In this document: positions 1 to 12,349 of the stretch, piece after piece
How positions within the stretch are numbered: position 1 is the first letter of the stretch
Layout of the letters: every line of letters starts with the position of its first letter
NCBI GenBank assembly: GCA_030762895.1
Contig: CM061062.1
Coordinates: 135,205,104-135,269,103, forward strand
Source: Sophora flavescens
Taxonomy: Eukaryota; Streptophyta; Magnoliopsida; Fabales; Fabaceae
Length of the DNA stretch: 64,000 nt
Reading direction: 5' to 3'
Notes under the pieces: generated by a model
Database searches by the model: none
Seen by the model: the letters and a program-made list of their open reading frames with translations, nothing else
What the model was told of the DNA's origin: nothing
Position numbers and translations under genes: made by a program

Positions 1-420
1 AGTGTTGAGCCTAGAGAGGCTAGGTGTGAAAAGAATACATGTACTGTAATCTGATCGGTTATAGAGGAAACTTGGTGCTGCCAAGAAACTGGACGTAGCC
101 CTGTGGATTTTGGGGTGAACCAGTATAAAACTCTTGAGTGATATTCCTCTTCCCTTATCTCTTTAATTTGCTTAAGTATTATCTGTTTAAGCTTTTAACT
201 TGGGGAGTTATTATTGTGAATATCAATCTCTGTTTTACCCTTCTCTGTATGCTCGTGTGTTGTGTCAAAATTAGACGTGTCACCCGTCTAACTTTCTGTT
301 GTCTTATTTTTATTTGTTGTGCCTGCAAAAATAATTTTCAAAGTTTTCTAAAAAGTTGTTAAACACAATTCAACCCCCATTCTTGTGTTAACTTTGGTTA
401 TTTAAACTCGCTCTATCAGT
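1..420 (+). mobile_element. Probable SIRE/Maximus-type Copia LTR fragment (3' part)
   Basis: No protein is supported here. The stretch near 361-395, reading AACACAATTCAACCCCCATT followed by CTTGTGTT, is the kind of sequence found just before the end of SIRE/Maximus-type Copia LTRs, and the same motif occurs in reverse orientation at about 28872-28905. The order of GTGAACCAGTATAAAACTC (117-135) followed by T-rich DNA also fits the R/U5 part of such LTRs. The fragment stops at about 420, where chromovirus gag sequence begins, so it is truncated and fused to an unrelated element. The family assignment rests on remembered motif similarity. Confidence 0.45.
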
Positions 421-1611
421 ACGTGAATGATTATCGCTCCAAGCGTGTGAAATTCAAGGATGGTCTGCGCTCAGAGATCAAGCAAACCATCAACTGTCAG
501 GAGATTCGAGTCTTTCCTATCTTGGTGAACAAGTGTAGGATCTTCCAGGATGCATACAAATCCAGAGTGGCAAGCTACAAGAGTTCAGATGCTTAGGGCA
601 ATAAGGAGAGCGATTAGAGGGACAAGGGAAAGCAGCGTCTAGATCGAGCTGGCCGGGACTTCATGCAGGAACTGGGATTCTTCTGCTTCTAGACCTATCA
701 GATGCGGCAAGTGCGAGAAGGATCATTTCACACTTAGTGCAAGGAGACCGATGTCATCTGCTTCAAGTGTGGCAAGTCTGGCCACATCAGCCGAGAGTGT
801 GGGGGAATAAAGTCAGAACCGCAGAGTGCTAGCAAGAATCAGCATTCCCAAGCCAATCGACTGAAGACCATCGGAAGAGTCTTTACTCTTAGCAGAGCTG
901 AGGCCTTTGAGTCCGAGGACTTGATCCAAGGTATGTGTCGTATCGATGTGACTCCTTTAATAGTTTTGTTTGATTCGGGTGCGACTCACTCGTTTATATC
1001 ACATGACTATGTCAAAAAACTTAAATTGCCAGTGACCATTCTTGATTGTGATTTAATTGTTGCCACACCCACAAATAAGCCTGTTCTCACTTCACATGCA
1101 TGCAAGAATTGTCTCATTACCATTGATGGTAGGAACTATGTAGTTGATCTTGTATGCTTTCCTTTAAAACACTTTGATGTTATTCTTGGTATGATCTGGT
1201 TATCTTCCAACCATGTCCTCTTGAATTGCTTTGATAAGACCATTGTGTTTGGAACTCTTGTTGAATCTAGGGATCTGAGATTCCTCTCTGCCAGTCAAGT
1301 TAAGGCTTATATGAAAGAAGATACTCAAGTTTACATGATGTTATCTTTCCTGGAAGTAGAGAGCATACCCGACGTTGGGAATCTGCCTATAGTGAGAGAG
1401 TTTCTTGAAGTGTTCCTGGAGATGATTACAACTTACCCCCTGAAAGGGATGTGGAGTTTACCATAAACTTAGTACCGGGAACGAGACCCATATCCATAGC
1501 ACCTTATAGGATGTCTCCTCTAGAACTAGCAGAATTGAAGAAACAATGGGAGGAACTGATTCAGAAACAATTCATTAGGCCTAGTGTGTCCCCATGGGGA
1601 GCGCAAGTTGT
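421..1611 (+). pseudogene. Broken chromovirus (Ty3/Gypsy) gag-protease-RT fragment
   Basis: This is the end of gag, a CCHC zinc knuckle, the aspartic protease and the first part of reverse transcriptase. Gag is recognisable from the region around VFPILVNKCRIFQDAYKSRV (~510-575), followed by stops at about 595, 616 and later. A CX2CX4HX4C knuckle (CFKCGKSGHISREC) lies near 759-800. The protease motif DSGATHSFIS lies near 976-1005, and the RT lead-in ends at SPWGA (~1605). The homology to the complete element at 2600-12344 stops abruptly there. Protease and RT lead-in are in different frames (921-1466 and 1451-1690). It is a dead remnant of the same family as the complete element downstream. 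Confidence 0.85.
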
Positions 1612-2594
1612 TGGAGGAACTGACTTCATTTTGACAATGTATGTTTTAAGAATTTTTAATTATAACAGATTTTTAGGAGGCTTGATATGATAGACCCGAC
1701 CCAAACCTCGTTTGTTATCAGGCTGATTTGGTTCGGGTTTGACAATATATATATATATATATATATATATTGCAGGAACTTGACCTAATCCAGCCTGTAA
1801 CAAATTGATTGGTTCGATTAACGACTTAACCCAATCCATGCACACCCCTAATATTTTTTTTCCAAATAAATAAGTTGAATAATGAAATTACATAATTTAA
1901 AATATATTCATCCATTTATCTTTTAGTAAATTCTTACATTAACAAATATAAGTGTCATGTCATTTGTAAGGGTGATACTGTTGACATTATCAATTACCTG
2001 TTTACACTCTTCATTAACCAATCATAAGTTTAGAAAATGAAAATAAAATAAAATTATGATTAATTGATATAAAGTGTAGATGGACAATTTGGAGTGTGAA
2101 TAACTCGTTTCTAAAGGTGACATTTGATTAAAAAAAAATTGGTGACATATCAACATCTCTTTTTGTCAAAAAAAACAAAATCTCTTTTTACCGCATTATA
2201 TATATATATATAGATGAGTACTTGTAAAAAAGCAACTATATAGATTTTTTTTTTTTTAAACCAAACCAAACAACTATATAGATAAGTAAACTATAAGTTT
2301 ATTTGCTATGTATTATTAGTGTAAATTTTTTTACACTCTCAACCAATTAAAAATTATGGTTTGAATAACTTTTAAGATAATTATGTTAAAAGATAAACAT
2401 TTTAGCTTATGTGACAATTTCTGATTGGTTGACAGTATAAAAAACCTTTACACTGTTAATGTATACCAGCTAAATCCATAAAGCATATTTAAGTAGGTTA
2501 ATAAATTAAAAAGTATTGAGGATAAATTTGGAAATAATATAAGAATTTAATTGGTATGTAGTGTTATGAACTTAGGATAAACAAATTTACATTG
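1612..2594. other. AT-rich spacer with a dinucleotide repeat and a possible hAT-type end
   Basis: No gene is visible. It holds a (TA)n run at about 1745-1770, a second short TA run near 2198-2212 and several poly-A/T runs. Near 1838-1852 the sequence CCATGCACACCCCTA resembles, in reverse, the TAGGGGTGTGCA ends common in plant hAT-related elements. No matching opposite end was found, so this is only a hint. The last five bases before the next element (TTGAT, 2595-2599) are that element's target duplication. Confidence 0.5.
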
Positions 2595-2599
2595 TTGAT

Positions 2600-5145
2600 T
2601 GTAACACCCCATTTTTCGTTAAGCACTTTTCTATGTGCCTTTTGTTTGTTAGGAAGGTTTAGAATAAGCTAAATGGGGTTTTAGGTGGGAAATCCCTTTC
2701 CACCGCTTGTGTCTTGCGGCTTTCTGAGCTAAGTGGGTTTTAATAGAGAGCACGACAATGCTCGTTGAGTTAACGTGTCTCGCTAGCTCTAAGTTGAGCA
2801 CGCCCGTGCTCAACAGTGAGCATGCCCGTAGGCCTTGCCTCGTAGGCGCTAAGTTGAGCAAGGTCGTGCTCAAGGAGAAGCACGACCGTGCTAAGGTTTG
2901 TGCCTTTAAATACATAACAGTAATCGAGGGTTTTAGTCTTAAACCCTGTTTTGGCATAAGTGGCCTCCCTAGTGTGGCTACCTTTCACCTTTTCCCTATT
3001 TTCTCTAAACCTATCGTTTCTTTGGAGTTTTGGAGATCTCTTGGGGAGTCTTGTTGGTCTGTGCCAATCCGTATAGGTAACGTTTTCTCCACTTTGTTTC
3101 CTCTCTATTATTTAGATTTGGGAACTATTTGGTTAATGTTCTTGTTTGACCAAGGCTTGGAAGCTGACTGAGCCACTCAAGGGAAACTCGTTGGTTGTCG
3201 TTGGTCTACCGTTTGAGTTATCGCTACCGGATTCTTCATACTAGGTATGGGGAGAAGGATAATGTATTTATTAGGCAAGGGGTAGCGTAAGATGAGGGGT
3301 TCCCATGACCCCATTGTTTGTTAACTGTTATGAATGTTAAATGCTACCTTTGAATATGTTTAAAATGTTGTTGATGCCATGATCTGTTTGGTTGTATGGA
3401 TTAATTACTATACATGTTAAGTTGGTTAATGGTATATCTGTTATGTATGCCTATTGTCTCATGGTCGTTATGTTATATGCTTAATGACGTGTATTTGGTT
3501 GAATCTGGTCATGATATGAGAATTGCTATGTGTTGTTGTTATACATCTGTTGGCTGAATTTTGATTGACTGAGTGTTAATGATGAACATGATAATAAGAC
3601 CCTAACTGACTAACTTAGGACTCTTAATTAACATAGGATTTAAGGGATTAATTCCCTAAAGTTCCATAAGACATGAACTGTTAGTGAGAGGTGAGGATTA
3701 ATGACAACTGGATTAGTCAAAGGACCCTGGGATCTGATTTGAGAGTGTTAGGGAGTTTTTGGCTCCAAGAACACGTTTGATTTCTGCCCAGAACAGTATG
3801 GCCCTGCCTAAGAGCACGACCGTGCTCCCAGTTGAATTCTTGAAGATGGCAGCCCATTGAACACAGACGTGTAGGACAGTGAGCACGACCGTGCTCCACT
3901 TAAGTGGCAGCACGACCGTGTTGGGGTGAGCAAGCCCGTGCTCCCCTTACTGACCAGAATCTGAGATTAGAGAAATTAAGGGGTGCTTTACCCAAAATGT
4001 CCCCAATAATTTGATAAAACACCAATCAAATGAAGAAGAGTTAGATAACTTAATTAAAAAGTTAATTAAGATAATGAGATTATTAAGTTGGTTAAGCCGA
4101 TGCCCAATGGGTTGCTGCACGTTGATATGCTTTGGTGTTTTTTGGACAAAATGGCCTCGATGCTTCTCGGTCGAGGTGTTGATGAGTTGGCCCTTAGTTC
4201 TTTTGGCTAAGGGGGACGTTGATCCTGATGGGTTAAGGTGTTGATGTTGATGTTAGTGATAAGTCTTGGGTACTTATTGGCCCAAGCAACTCAGGTGGTT
4301 GCCTTGTTTGTTGTTGTGCTCATGCATTCATACGTTGAAGTTGTTAGCGGGGGAAGTTCAAAATAGGGGAGGTCGTCCTAGAGTACGGCGATTTGGTAAT
4401 GTCTCGGGTGGTTTACCCAAGGTTTGGTAAACCATGCACCCTCTCGGTAGCGCATCCACGTTATGATGAGTCAGCTATCCAAGGGGTTCACTCATGGTTT
4501 GGTGGACTGTCGGCGTTGGTGCTTTTTGGCCAATGTAGATATGTAACTCTGAAGTTACCTTCCTGAGATAGTTTGGATCCACATGGATAACGGAGTAGCG
4601 GAGTAGTGTAGCACCGCATAACATATGTTGGTTGAGATGACAAGTTGATATGATTATATTATGTTAATGTTATGTTGTATATTGCTTTGCCTGTTAGGAT
4701 GTATGTTCATCTTGCTTAACTACTTCCATGCCGTTGTGTTTACATGATTTATTACTCCCCGTTTCTCTTTTCTACTATTGGCATGTATCTCTTTATGTTG
4801 AGGACGGTGAGTAGCCAGTGGAGGAGTGACTCTGAGGAGCTGCCACCCTAGCTAGGATGTTTAGTTTAATAGTTGATAGTTTAGTTTTTAGTTTCAGTTG
4901 TATTCCAAGGATTTTGTTCCGGAACGGTTATACCAGCTCTGTATGTGACATCGGGGTTGGGTTGTGTTTATATTTATGTTTGTTTATGTTTTATCCTTTT
5001 AAAACTATGTTTCCTTCCGCGTTGAGATGTTACAATGTGGTACCTTTCTATCCGATTTTTATTTTTTATTAAATAAATGCATGTTTTTATATTACCTCTT
5101 TCAAGTAAATGTTTTATATTAATATGCGGGGTAGAGGGTGTCACA
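2600..5145 (+). repeat. 5' LTR of the chromovirus at 2600-12344
   Basis: It begins TGTAACACC and ends GGTGTCACA, and its partner is at 9715-12344. It contains two clusters of GAGCACGNCCGTGCTC-type near-palindromes, at about 2790-2900 and 3810-3945. The first cluster lies just upstream of a TTTAAATA box near 2905, which could be the transcription start region (inference). Confidence 0.93.
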
Positions 5146-5150
5146 TTTAG

Positions 5151-5162
5151 TGGTATTAGAGC
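5151..5162 (+). promoter_or_regulatory. Primer-binding site (initiator tRNA-Met type)
   Basis: TGGTATTAGAGC starts five bases after the 5' LTR. It differs by one base from TGGTATCAGAGC, the usual plant primer site complementary to the 3' end of initiator tRNA-Met. Confidence 0.85.
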
Positions 5163-5320
5163 AGGTCTGTCCTATCAGACCGTGGTATGAGTCTGTTGTG
5201 TGCTCTTGTTTGAATTGTCTATACTTGTTATAGACAATGATTCTTAAAGTTTTGAGCCTACCACGTTTCCAGCTTAAGCTCTCTGTATTTAATGGTATTT
5301 TTGGACATGTACAGGAACTC

Positions 5321-5974
5321 ATGGCAGGAAGAGGCAGGAGCGATCAGGCAATCGCTGACGTGTTGGCACTTCTTGCCAATGCTATCGGTCAAGTTCAGAA
5401 TAACAACAACGGAGGACCAGCCGAGTTTCAGGGTCTCGACAAGTTCCAGCGGAACAATCCGCTGTCCTTCAGAGGAGCTTATGATCCTGAGGGAGCGTTG
5501 TTGTGGATGAGTGAGATCAAGAAGATCTTCAGAGCTATCAACTTCATTGACCAGCAGAGGGTTATCTTTGCTACTTTTATGCTCACTGAGGAGGCAGAGC
5601 ATTGGTGGACGAACTGTTGCCAGCGGATGCAGGATGAGGGCACGTTGATCACATGGGCTGTTTTCAGAGATAGGTTTTTGGAGAAGTATTTTCCTGTGGA
5701 TGTTCGTGACAAAAAGGTGATGAAATTCTTGGCGCCGAAGCAGGGAAATATGTTAGTGGGCGAGTATGCGGCTATGTTCGATGAGCTGGCTAGGTATTAC
5801 ACACCTTATCAGGTCATGGTGCGTGATCGGTCAAAGTGTGTCAAGTTTGAGGATGGCCTTCGTCCGAAAATCAAGCAAGTGATCAGTTATCAGGAGATCA
5901 GAGTCTTCCCAGCCTTGGTGAACAAGTGTAGGATCTATGAGGATGTCTACAAGTCCAGAGTGGCTAGTTTCTGA
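5321..5974 (+). pseudogene. gag: Chromovirus gag (capsid part), ending at a premature stop
   Basis: This is the structural Gag protein of the retrotransposon, which would form the cytoplasmic particle. The chosen start is the ATG at 5321 (MAGRGRSDQAIADVLALLAN). The retrotransposon gag core is visible from about residue 40: FRGAYDPEGALLWMSEIKKI, then EAEHWWTNCCQRMQ and RDRFLEKYFPVDVRDKK. The frame reaches TGA at 5972-5974 after SRVASF. The same frame continues beyond it, with another stop at 6133, into the zinc knuckle, so the full Gag was longer. Gag and protease share one frame up to about 6690, as is usual for this clade. Confidence 0.9.
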
Positions 5975-6700
5975 AATTCAGATAGCCAAGGCAGCAAGAA
6001 TATCGAGCAGAAGGACAAGGGCAAGCAGCGTAATGCTCCAGCTGACCGAGATTCCAAGCAGAGTGGCAAGAAGCCACAATTTTCTCAAGATAGGTCCATG
6101 GGTGGTAATTCCAATGCCTCTAGGCCCATGAAGTGAGGCAAGTGCGGTGCACCAGATCACTTCACTAACCAGTGCAATAAATCGGGCGTCGTCTGCTTTA
6201 GGTGTGGCAAGTCAGGTCACATCTGTCGGGATTGTGGAGGAGCAAAGTTAGAGCCTCCAAGTGCTAGCAAGAGTCAGCAGTCTCAGGCTAATCGACTGAA
6301 GACCACGGGGAGAGTCTTCACTCTTAATGGAGCTGAGGCCTCTGAGTCTGATGACTTGATCCAAGGTATGTGCTTAATTGATGGAACTCCTTTAACTGTA
6401 TTGTAAGACTCGGGTGCTACACACTCGTTTATATCACATGATAGGGTCAAGAGTCTTAATTTGTATGTTACCCATCTTTAGTATGATTTGGTTGTTTCTA
6501 CACCTACAGACAAACCTGCTCTTACTTCTCATGCATGCAAGAACTGTCATATCACCATTAATTGCAGAAATTTCATTGTAAATCTGGTATGCCTACCTTT
6601 AAATGACCTTGATGTAATTCTTAGCATGGATTGGTTATCTTTCAACCATGTCCTTTTGAATTGTTTTGATAAAACCATAGTTTTTTGGAACTTCTGTGGC
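5975..6700 (+). pseudogene. Chromovirus gag zinc knuckles and aspartic protease, with stops
   Basis: This is the same frame as gag. A degenerate first knuckle and a good second one (CFRCGKSGHICRDC) lie at about 6136-6235. The linker GRVFTLNGAEASESDDLIQG follows at about 6308-6365. The protease active site reads DSGATHSFIS near 6408-6437, but a TAA at 6404-6406 stands directly before the Asp. The frame is lost at about 6680-6690, where a T-run seems one base too long compared with the fragment at 921-1466. The protease would cut Gag-Pol, but it cannot be made from this copy. Confidence 0.88.
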
Positions 6701-9668
6701 GTCTAAGAATCCAACCTTTCTCTCCGCCAACCAAGTTAAAGCTTCGATTAAAGACGAAGCCCAAGTGTTGATGATGTTGTCTTCACTGGAATTAGAGAGC
6801 CCTCCTGATGTCGAAAGTGTTCCTGTTGTGCGGGAATTTCCTGAAGTGTTCCAGGGGGATGTTTATAACTTGCCCCCTGAGAGAGATGTTGAGTTCACCA
6901 TAGACTTAGTTCCAGGCACTGGGCCAATATCCACAGTGCCCTATAGAATGTCTCCTCTAGAGCTAGATAAGTTGAAGGAACAGATAGAAGATCTTATCCA
7001 GAAGCAGTTCATTAGGCCTAGCGTATCCCCTCAGGGTGCGCCAAAGGTTACTAGTAAAGAAGAAGGATGACAGTATGAGGTTGTGTGTCGACTATCAACA
7101 GCTCAACAAGGTGACCATTAAGAATCGGTATCCCCTCCCTAGGATTGATGGTCTTATGGATCAGTTGATCGAAGTTTGCACTTTCTCGAAGATAGATTTG
7201 AGGTCAGGATACCATCAAATTCGGGTTAAGTCTGAGGACATCCCGAAGACAGCGTTTAGGACTCGATATGGTCACTACAAGTATTTCGTTATGCCCTTTG
7301 GTGTGACTAATGCTCCTGCTGTGTTCATGGATTATATGAACAAGACCTTTCACCCTTACTTGGATAAGTTTGTGGTGGTTTTCATAGATGACATCTTAGT
7401 GTACTCCAAGACCAAGGAGGACCATGAGGAACACTTGAGGTCTATCTTGCAGACCCTTAAGGAGAAGCTGTTGTATGCTAAGTTGTCTAAGTATGAGTTT
7501 TGGTTAGAGGAGGTGAGTTTCTTAGGTCACGTCATCTCCAAAGGTGGGATAACCGTTGACCCGGCTAAGGTAGAGACAGTGCTCCAGTGGGAAGCACTGA
7601 AGTCAGTGACAGAGATAATGAGTTTCTTGGGTTTAGCAGGGTATTATAGGAGGTTTATAGAAGGTTTTTCTAAGTTAGCTTTACCCTTAACCCGTCTCAC
7701 CAAGAAGGGACAACTGTTTGTGTGGGACTCTAAGTGTGTAGAGAGTTTCCAAACCCTTAAGGATAGGTTAACATCAGCACCAGTGTTAGTTTTGCCAGAT
7801 CCTAGTAAACCTTTCGTAGTGTATTGTGATGCATCGAAGAAAGGTTTAGGTGAAGTGTTGATGCAAGATGGTAAGGTAGTGGCCTACGCTTCTAGGCAGT
7901 TGAAAACCCATGAGAAGAACTACCCTACCCATGACCTAGAGTTAGGAGCTGTGGTATTTGCTTTAAAGATTTGGAGGCATTACCTTTAGGGAACAAAGTT
8001 TGAAGTCTTTAGTGATCACAAGAGTTTGAAGTATCTCTTTGATCAGAAGGAGTTGAATATGAGGCAACGTAGGTGGATAGAGTTTTTAAAGGATTAGGAG
8101 TTTGATCTAACCTACCACCCAGGAAAAGCCAATGTATTGGCAGATGCTCTAAGTAGGAAAACCTTGCACGTCTCCGGTTTGATGGTTAGAGAGATGGATC
8201 TGATTCAGGAGTTTAGAGATCTGAGTTTAGCTTGGGAGGTTACCCCTAAGAGCATTAGGCTTGGAACCTTGAAGGTTACCAACAGTTTGATGGATCAGGT
8301 TAGAGAAGGTCAAAAGTTAGATAAGTTTCTCTTAGACCAGAGAGAGATGCTCGCTTAGGGTAGAAACCTTAGTTTTAAGGAAGGAAGTGATGGAGTTTTG
8401 AGGTTCAAAGATAGAATCTGTATACCAGAAGTCCCGGAGTGTGCACCCAGGTGCCACTAAGATGTATTAGGATCTTAAGAGGATGTTTTGGTGGCCTAGG
8501 ATGAAGAAAGATGTGGTTGAGTTTGTGTACGCTTATCTAGTGTACCAAAAGGCTAAGATAGAACACCAAAAGCCTTCAGGAAAGTTGCAGCCGTTAAGTA
8601 TTCCAGAATGGAAATGGGACAATATTTCCATGGATTTTGTATCTGGAGTCCCTAGGACTCCAGCTGGTTTTGAGGCAATATGAGTTGTTGTGGATAGACT
8701 GACCAAGTCTGCCCATTTCATCCCTATGAACATGGAATACCCTTTGGAAAAGTTGGCTAAGTTGTATATCAAAGAGATAGTTAGGCTACATGGTGTACCT
8801 TCTAGCATCGAGTCTGATAGAGATCCGACGTTTACCTCTAGGTTTTGGAACAACTTGCAAGAGGCTTTAGGAACCAAGCTTGGGCTAAGTTTAGCTTATC
8901 ACCGACAAACTGATGGTCATTCTGAGAGAACCATCCAGTCCTTAGAGGACTTGCTTAGAGCTTGTGTGCTAGAGCAGTCGGGTAGTTGGGACAAGTTTTT
9001 GCCCCTGATAGAGTTTACCTACAACAATAGTTTCCATTCCAGTAATGGGATGACACCTTATGAAGCTCTTTATGCGAGGAGATGTAGGACACCCTTGTGT
9101 TGGAGTGAACCTGGTGACAGTTTGGTACTAGGGCCAAAGATAGTGCAAGAAACCATAGATAAAGTGAGAATGATTTAGGAAAAGATGAAAGTGGCACAGA
9201 GTAGGCATAAGAGCTACCATGACAAAAGGAGGAAGGAACTCGAATTCCAGGAAAGTGACCATATTTTCTTGAGAGTTACCCCGACAACTGGGGTCGGTAT
9301 AGTGATGAAAGCGAAGAAACTTACTCCTAGATTCATTGGTCCTTACCAGATCCTAAAAAGAGTCGGCAAAGTCGCTTACCAAATAGCTTTATCATCGTTC
9401 TTATCAAACCTTCATTGTGTCTTTCATGTGTCCCAACTCAAAGTATGTTCATGACTCTAGTCTCGTGATAGTTTCCGATACCATACAGTTAAAAGAGAAC
9501 TTGACTTTTGAGGTGTTACCCCTTCGAGTCGAGGATATGAGGGTGAAGCAACTACGAGGCAAGGAGATTCCTTTGGTCAAAGTCGTTTGGAGTGGGGCTA
9601 CTGAGGAATGTACTACGTGGGAGGTGGAAAGCAAGATGATGGAGTTGTATCGGCTTCAATCGAGGTGA
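6696..9668 (+). pseudogene. pol: Chromovirus pol: RT, RNase H, integrase and chromodomain-like tail, broken
   Basis: RT runs from about 6960 to 7600. YPLPRIDGLMDQL is at about 7127 and the catalytic FIDD box is intact near 7382. RNase H follows (VVYCDASKKGLGEVL, ~7810; VVAYASRQLKTHEKNYPTHD, ~7878). Next come the integrase zinc region (~8440-8560), the integrase core (MDFVSGVP ~8632; LAYHRQTDGHSERTIQSLED ~8893) and a chromodomain-like C-terminus (~9490-9650). Damage includes a frameshift near 7045, TAG at 7987, TAG at 8094, TAG at 8356, a deletion or frameshift near 8435, TGA at 8681, TAG at 9176 and a frameshift near 9445. The order RT-RNase H-integrase is that of Ty3/Gypsy. It is inactive. 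Confidence 0.9.
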
Positions 9669-9696
9669 GTAGAAATTTCGAGGACGAAATTTTTAT

Positions 9697-9713
9697 AGGG
9701 AGGGTGGGTGGAG
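9697..9713 (+). promoter_or_regulatory. Polypurine tract
   Basis: A purine-rich run (AGGGAGGGTGGGTGGAG) sits directly before the 3' LTR. It would prime plus-strand synthesis. The preceding TTTCGAGGACGAAATTT (9677-9693) also occurs, in reverse, before the 3' LTR of the minus-strand element near 60225-60243. Confidence 0.85.
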
Positions 9714-9714
9714 T

Positions 9715-12344
9715 TGTAACACCCCATTTTTCGTTAAGCGCTTTTGTATGTGCCTTGTTTGTTAGGAAGGTTTAGAATAAGTTAAGTGGGGTTTTAGGTG
9801 GGAAATCCCTTTCCTAGGCTTGTGTCTTGTGACTTTCTGAGTCACAAGCACGGTCGTGCTTAATAGAGAGTACGGCCGTGCTCGTTGAGCTAACACGTCT
9901 CGTTGATGCTAAGTTGAGCACGCCCGTGCTCAACAGTTAGCATGCTCGTGCTCAACAGTGAACACGCCCGTGCTCAAGGGCAGGCCGTACCTCGTAGGCG
10001 CTAAGTTGAGAAAGGTCGTGCTCAAGGAGGAGCACGACCGTGCTCAAGTCTGTGCCTTTAAATACAGAACAGTAACCAAGGGTTTTAGTCTTAAACCCTA
10101 TTTTGACATAAGTGGCCTCCCTAGTGCGGCTACCTTTCACCTTTTCCCTATTTTCTCTAAACCCATCACTTCTTTGGAGTTTTAGAGATCTCTTGGGGAG
10201 TCTTGTTGGTCTGTGCCAATTCGTATAGGTAACGATTTCTACTCTTTTGGTTTCCTCTGTATTATTTAGATTTGGGAACTAATTGATTAATGTTCTTGTT
10301 TGACCAAGACTTGGAAGTTGATCGAGCCACTCAAGTGAAATTCGTTGGTTGTCGTTTGGTCTACCGTTTGTGTTATTACTACCGGATTCTTCATACCAGG
10401 TATGGGGAGAATGATATTGTATTCATTAGACAAGGGGGTAACGTAAGATGAGGGGTTCCCATGACCCCATTGTTTGTTAACTGTTATGAATGTTAAATGC
10501 TACCTTTGAATATGTTTAAATTGTTGTTGATGCCATGATCTGTTTGGTTGTATGGATTAATTACTATAATGTTAAGTTGGTTAATGGTATATTTGTTATG
10601 TATGCCTATTGTCTCATGGTCGTTATGTTATATGCCTAATGATGTGAATTTGGTTGAATCTGGTCATGATATGAGAATTGCTATGTGTTGTTGTTATACA
10701 TCTGTTGGCTGAATGTTGATTGACTGAGTGTTGATGATGAACATGATAATAAGACCCTAACTGACTAATTCAGGACTCTTAATTAACATAGGATTTAAGG
10801 GATTAATTGCCTAAATTTTCATAAGATATGAACTGTTAGTGAGAGGTGAGGATTAATGACAACTGGATTAGTCAAAGGACCCTAAGATCTGATTTGAGAG
10901 TGTTAGGGAGTTTTTGGCTCTAAGAACACGTTTGATTTTTGCCCAGAATAGTATGGCCTTGCTCAGGAGCACGGTCGTGCTGAACAGGGAGCACGCCCGT
11001 GCTCCCAGTTGAATTCTTGAAGATGGTCGTGCATTGAGCACAACCGTGCAAGACAGTGAGCACGACCGTGCTCCACTTAAGTGGCAGACCGACCGTGCTC
11101 CACTTAAGTGGCAGCATGACCGTGCTGGGGTGAGCACGCCCGTGCTCCCCTTACTAACCAGAATATGAGATTAGAGGAATTAAGGGATGCTTTACCGAAA
11201 ATGTCCCCAATAACTTTATAAAACACCAATCGAACGAAGAAGAGTTAGACAACTTAATTAAAAAGTTAATTAAGATAATAAGATTATTAAGTTGGTTAAG
11301 CCGGTGCCCAATGGGTTGTCGCACGTTGATATGCTTTGGTGCTTTGGCCAAAGTGGTCTCGATGCTTCTCGATCGAGGTGTTGATGAGTTGGGCCTTAGT
11401 GCTTTTGGTTAAGGGGGCCTTGGTCCTAAAGGGTTAAGGTGTTGATGTTGATGTTGGTGATAAGTCTTGGGTGCTTATTGCCTAATCAACGGAGTTGGTT
11501 GCCTTGTTTGTTGTTGTGCTCATGCATTCATATGTTGAAGTTGTTAGTGGGGGAAGTTCAACATAGGGGAGTTCGTCCTAGAGTACGACGATCTGACCAA
11601 GTCTCGGGTGGCTTACCCAAGGTTTGGTAAACCGTGTGTCCCCGCAGTGGCGCATCCACGTTATGATGTGTCGGCTATTCAACGGGTTCACCCATGGTTT
11701 GGTGGACTTTCGGCGTTGGTGCTTTTTGGCCAATGTGGATATGTAACTCCGAAGTTGCCTTCCTGAGATAGTTTGGATCCACATGCATAACGGAGTAGCG
11801 GAGTAGTGTTGCACCGCATAACATATGTTGGTTGAGATGACATGTTGATATGATTATATTATGTTAATGTTATGTTGTATATTGCTATGCCTGTTATGAT
11901 GTATGTTCATCTTACTTAACTACTTCCATGCCGTTGTGTTTACATGATTTCTTACTCTCCGTTTCTCTTTTCTGTTGTTGGCATGTATCTCTCTACGCAG
12001 AGGACGTTGAGCAGCCAGTGGAGGAGTGACTCTGAGGAGCCGCAACTCTAACTAGGATGTTTAGTTTTATAGTTGATAATTTAGTTTTCAGTTTCAGTTG
12101 TATTCCGAGGATTTTATTCCGTAACGGTTATACCAGCTCTGTATGTGACATCGGGTTGGGCTATGTTTCTGTTTATGTTTGTTTATATTTTATATTTTTA
12201 AAACTATGTTTCCTTTCGTGTTGAGATGTTACATTGTAGTATCTTTCTACTAGGTTTTTATTTTTTATTAAATAAATGTATGTTTTTATATTACCTCTTT
12301 CAAATAAATGTTTTATATTAATATGCGGGGTAGATGGTGTCACA
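9715..12344 (+). repeat. 3' LTR of the chromovirus at 2600-12344
   Basis: Partner of 2600-5145 with the same ends. It has more copies of the GAGCACGNCCGTGCTC motif than the 5' LTR (clusters at about 9845-10045 and 10965-11145), so the motif number changed after or during insertion. The flank is the TTGAT duplication at 12345-12349. Confidence 0.93.
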
Positions 12345-12349
12345 TTGAT

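Larger units (their letters stand above)
2600..12344 (+). mobile_element. Full-length chromovirus (Tekay/Del-like Ty3/Gypsy) with 5-bp TSD TTGAT
   Basis: This is a complete LTR retrotransposon of about 9.7 kb. Both LTRs start TGTAACACCCCATTTTTCGT and end GTGTCACA. It is flanked by TTGAT at 2595-2599 and again at 12345-12349. The internal order is primer-binding site, gag, protease, RT, RNase H, integrase, chromodomain-like tail and polypurine tract, the Ty3/Gypsy order. The C-terminal LRGKEIPLVKVVW region fits the chromodomain-like end of Tekay-type chromoviruses. Several stops and frameshifts make it non-functional. The two LTRs differ visibly in sequence and length (2546 and 2630 bp), so the insertion is not very recent. 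Confidence 0.93.

Noticed and set aside
2649..3171. ORFs on both strands over the LTR palindromes (2649-2957, 2758-3171)
   Set aside because: They are frames opened by GC-rich palindromes in LTR DNA and are not kept in the sister LTR.
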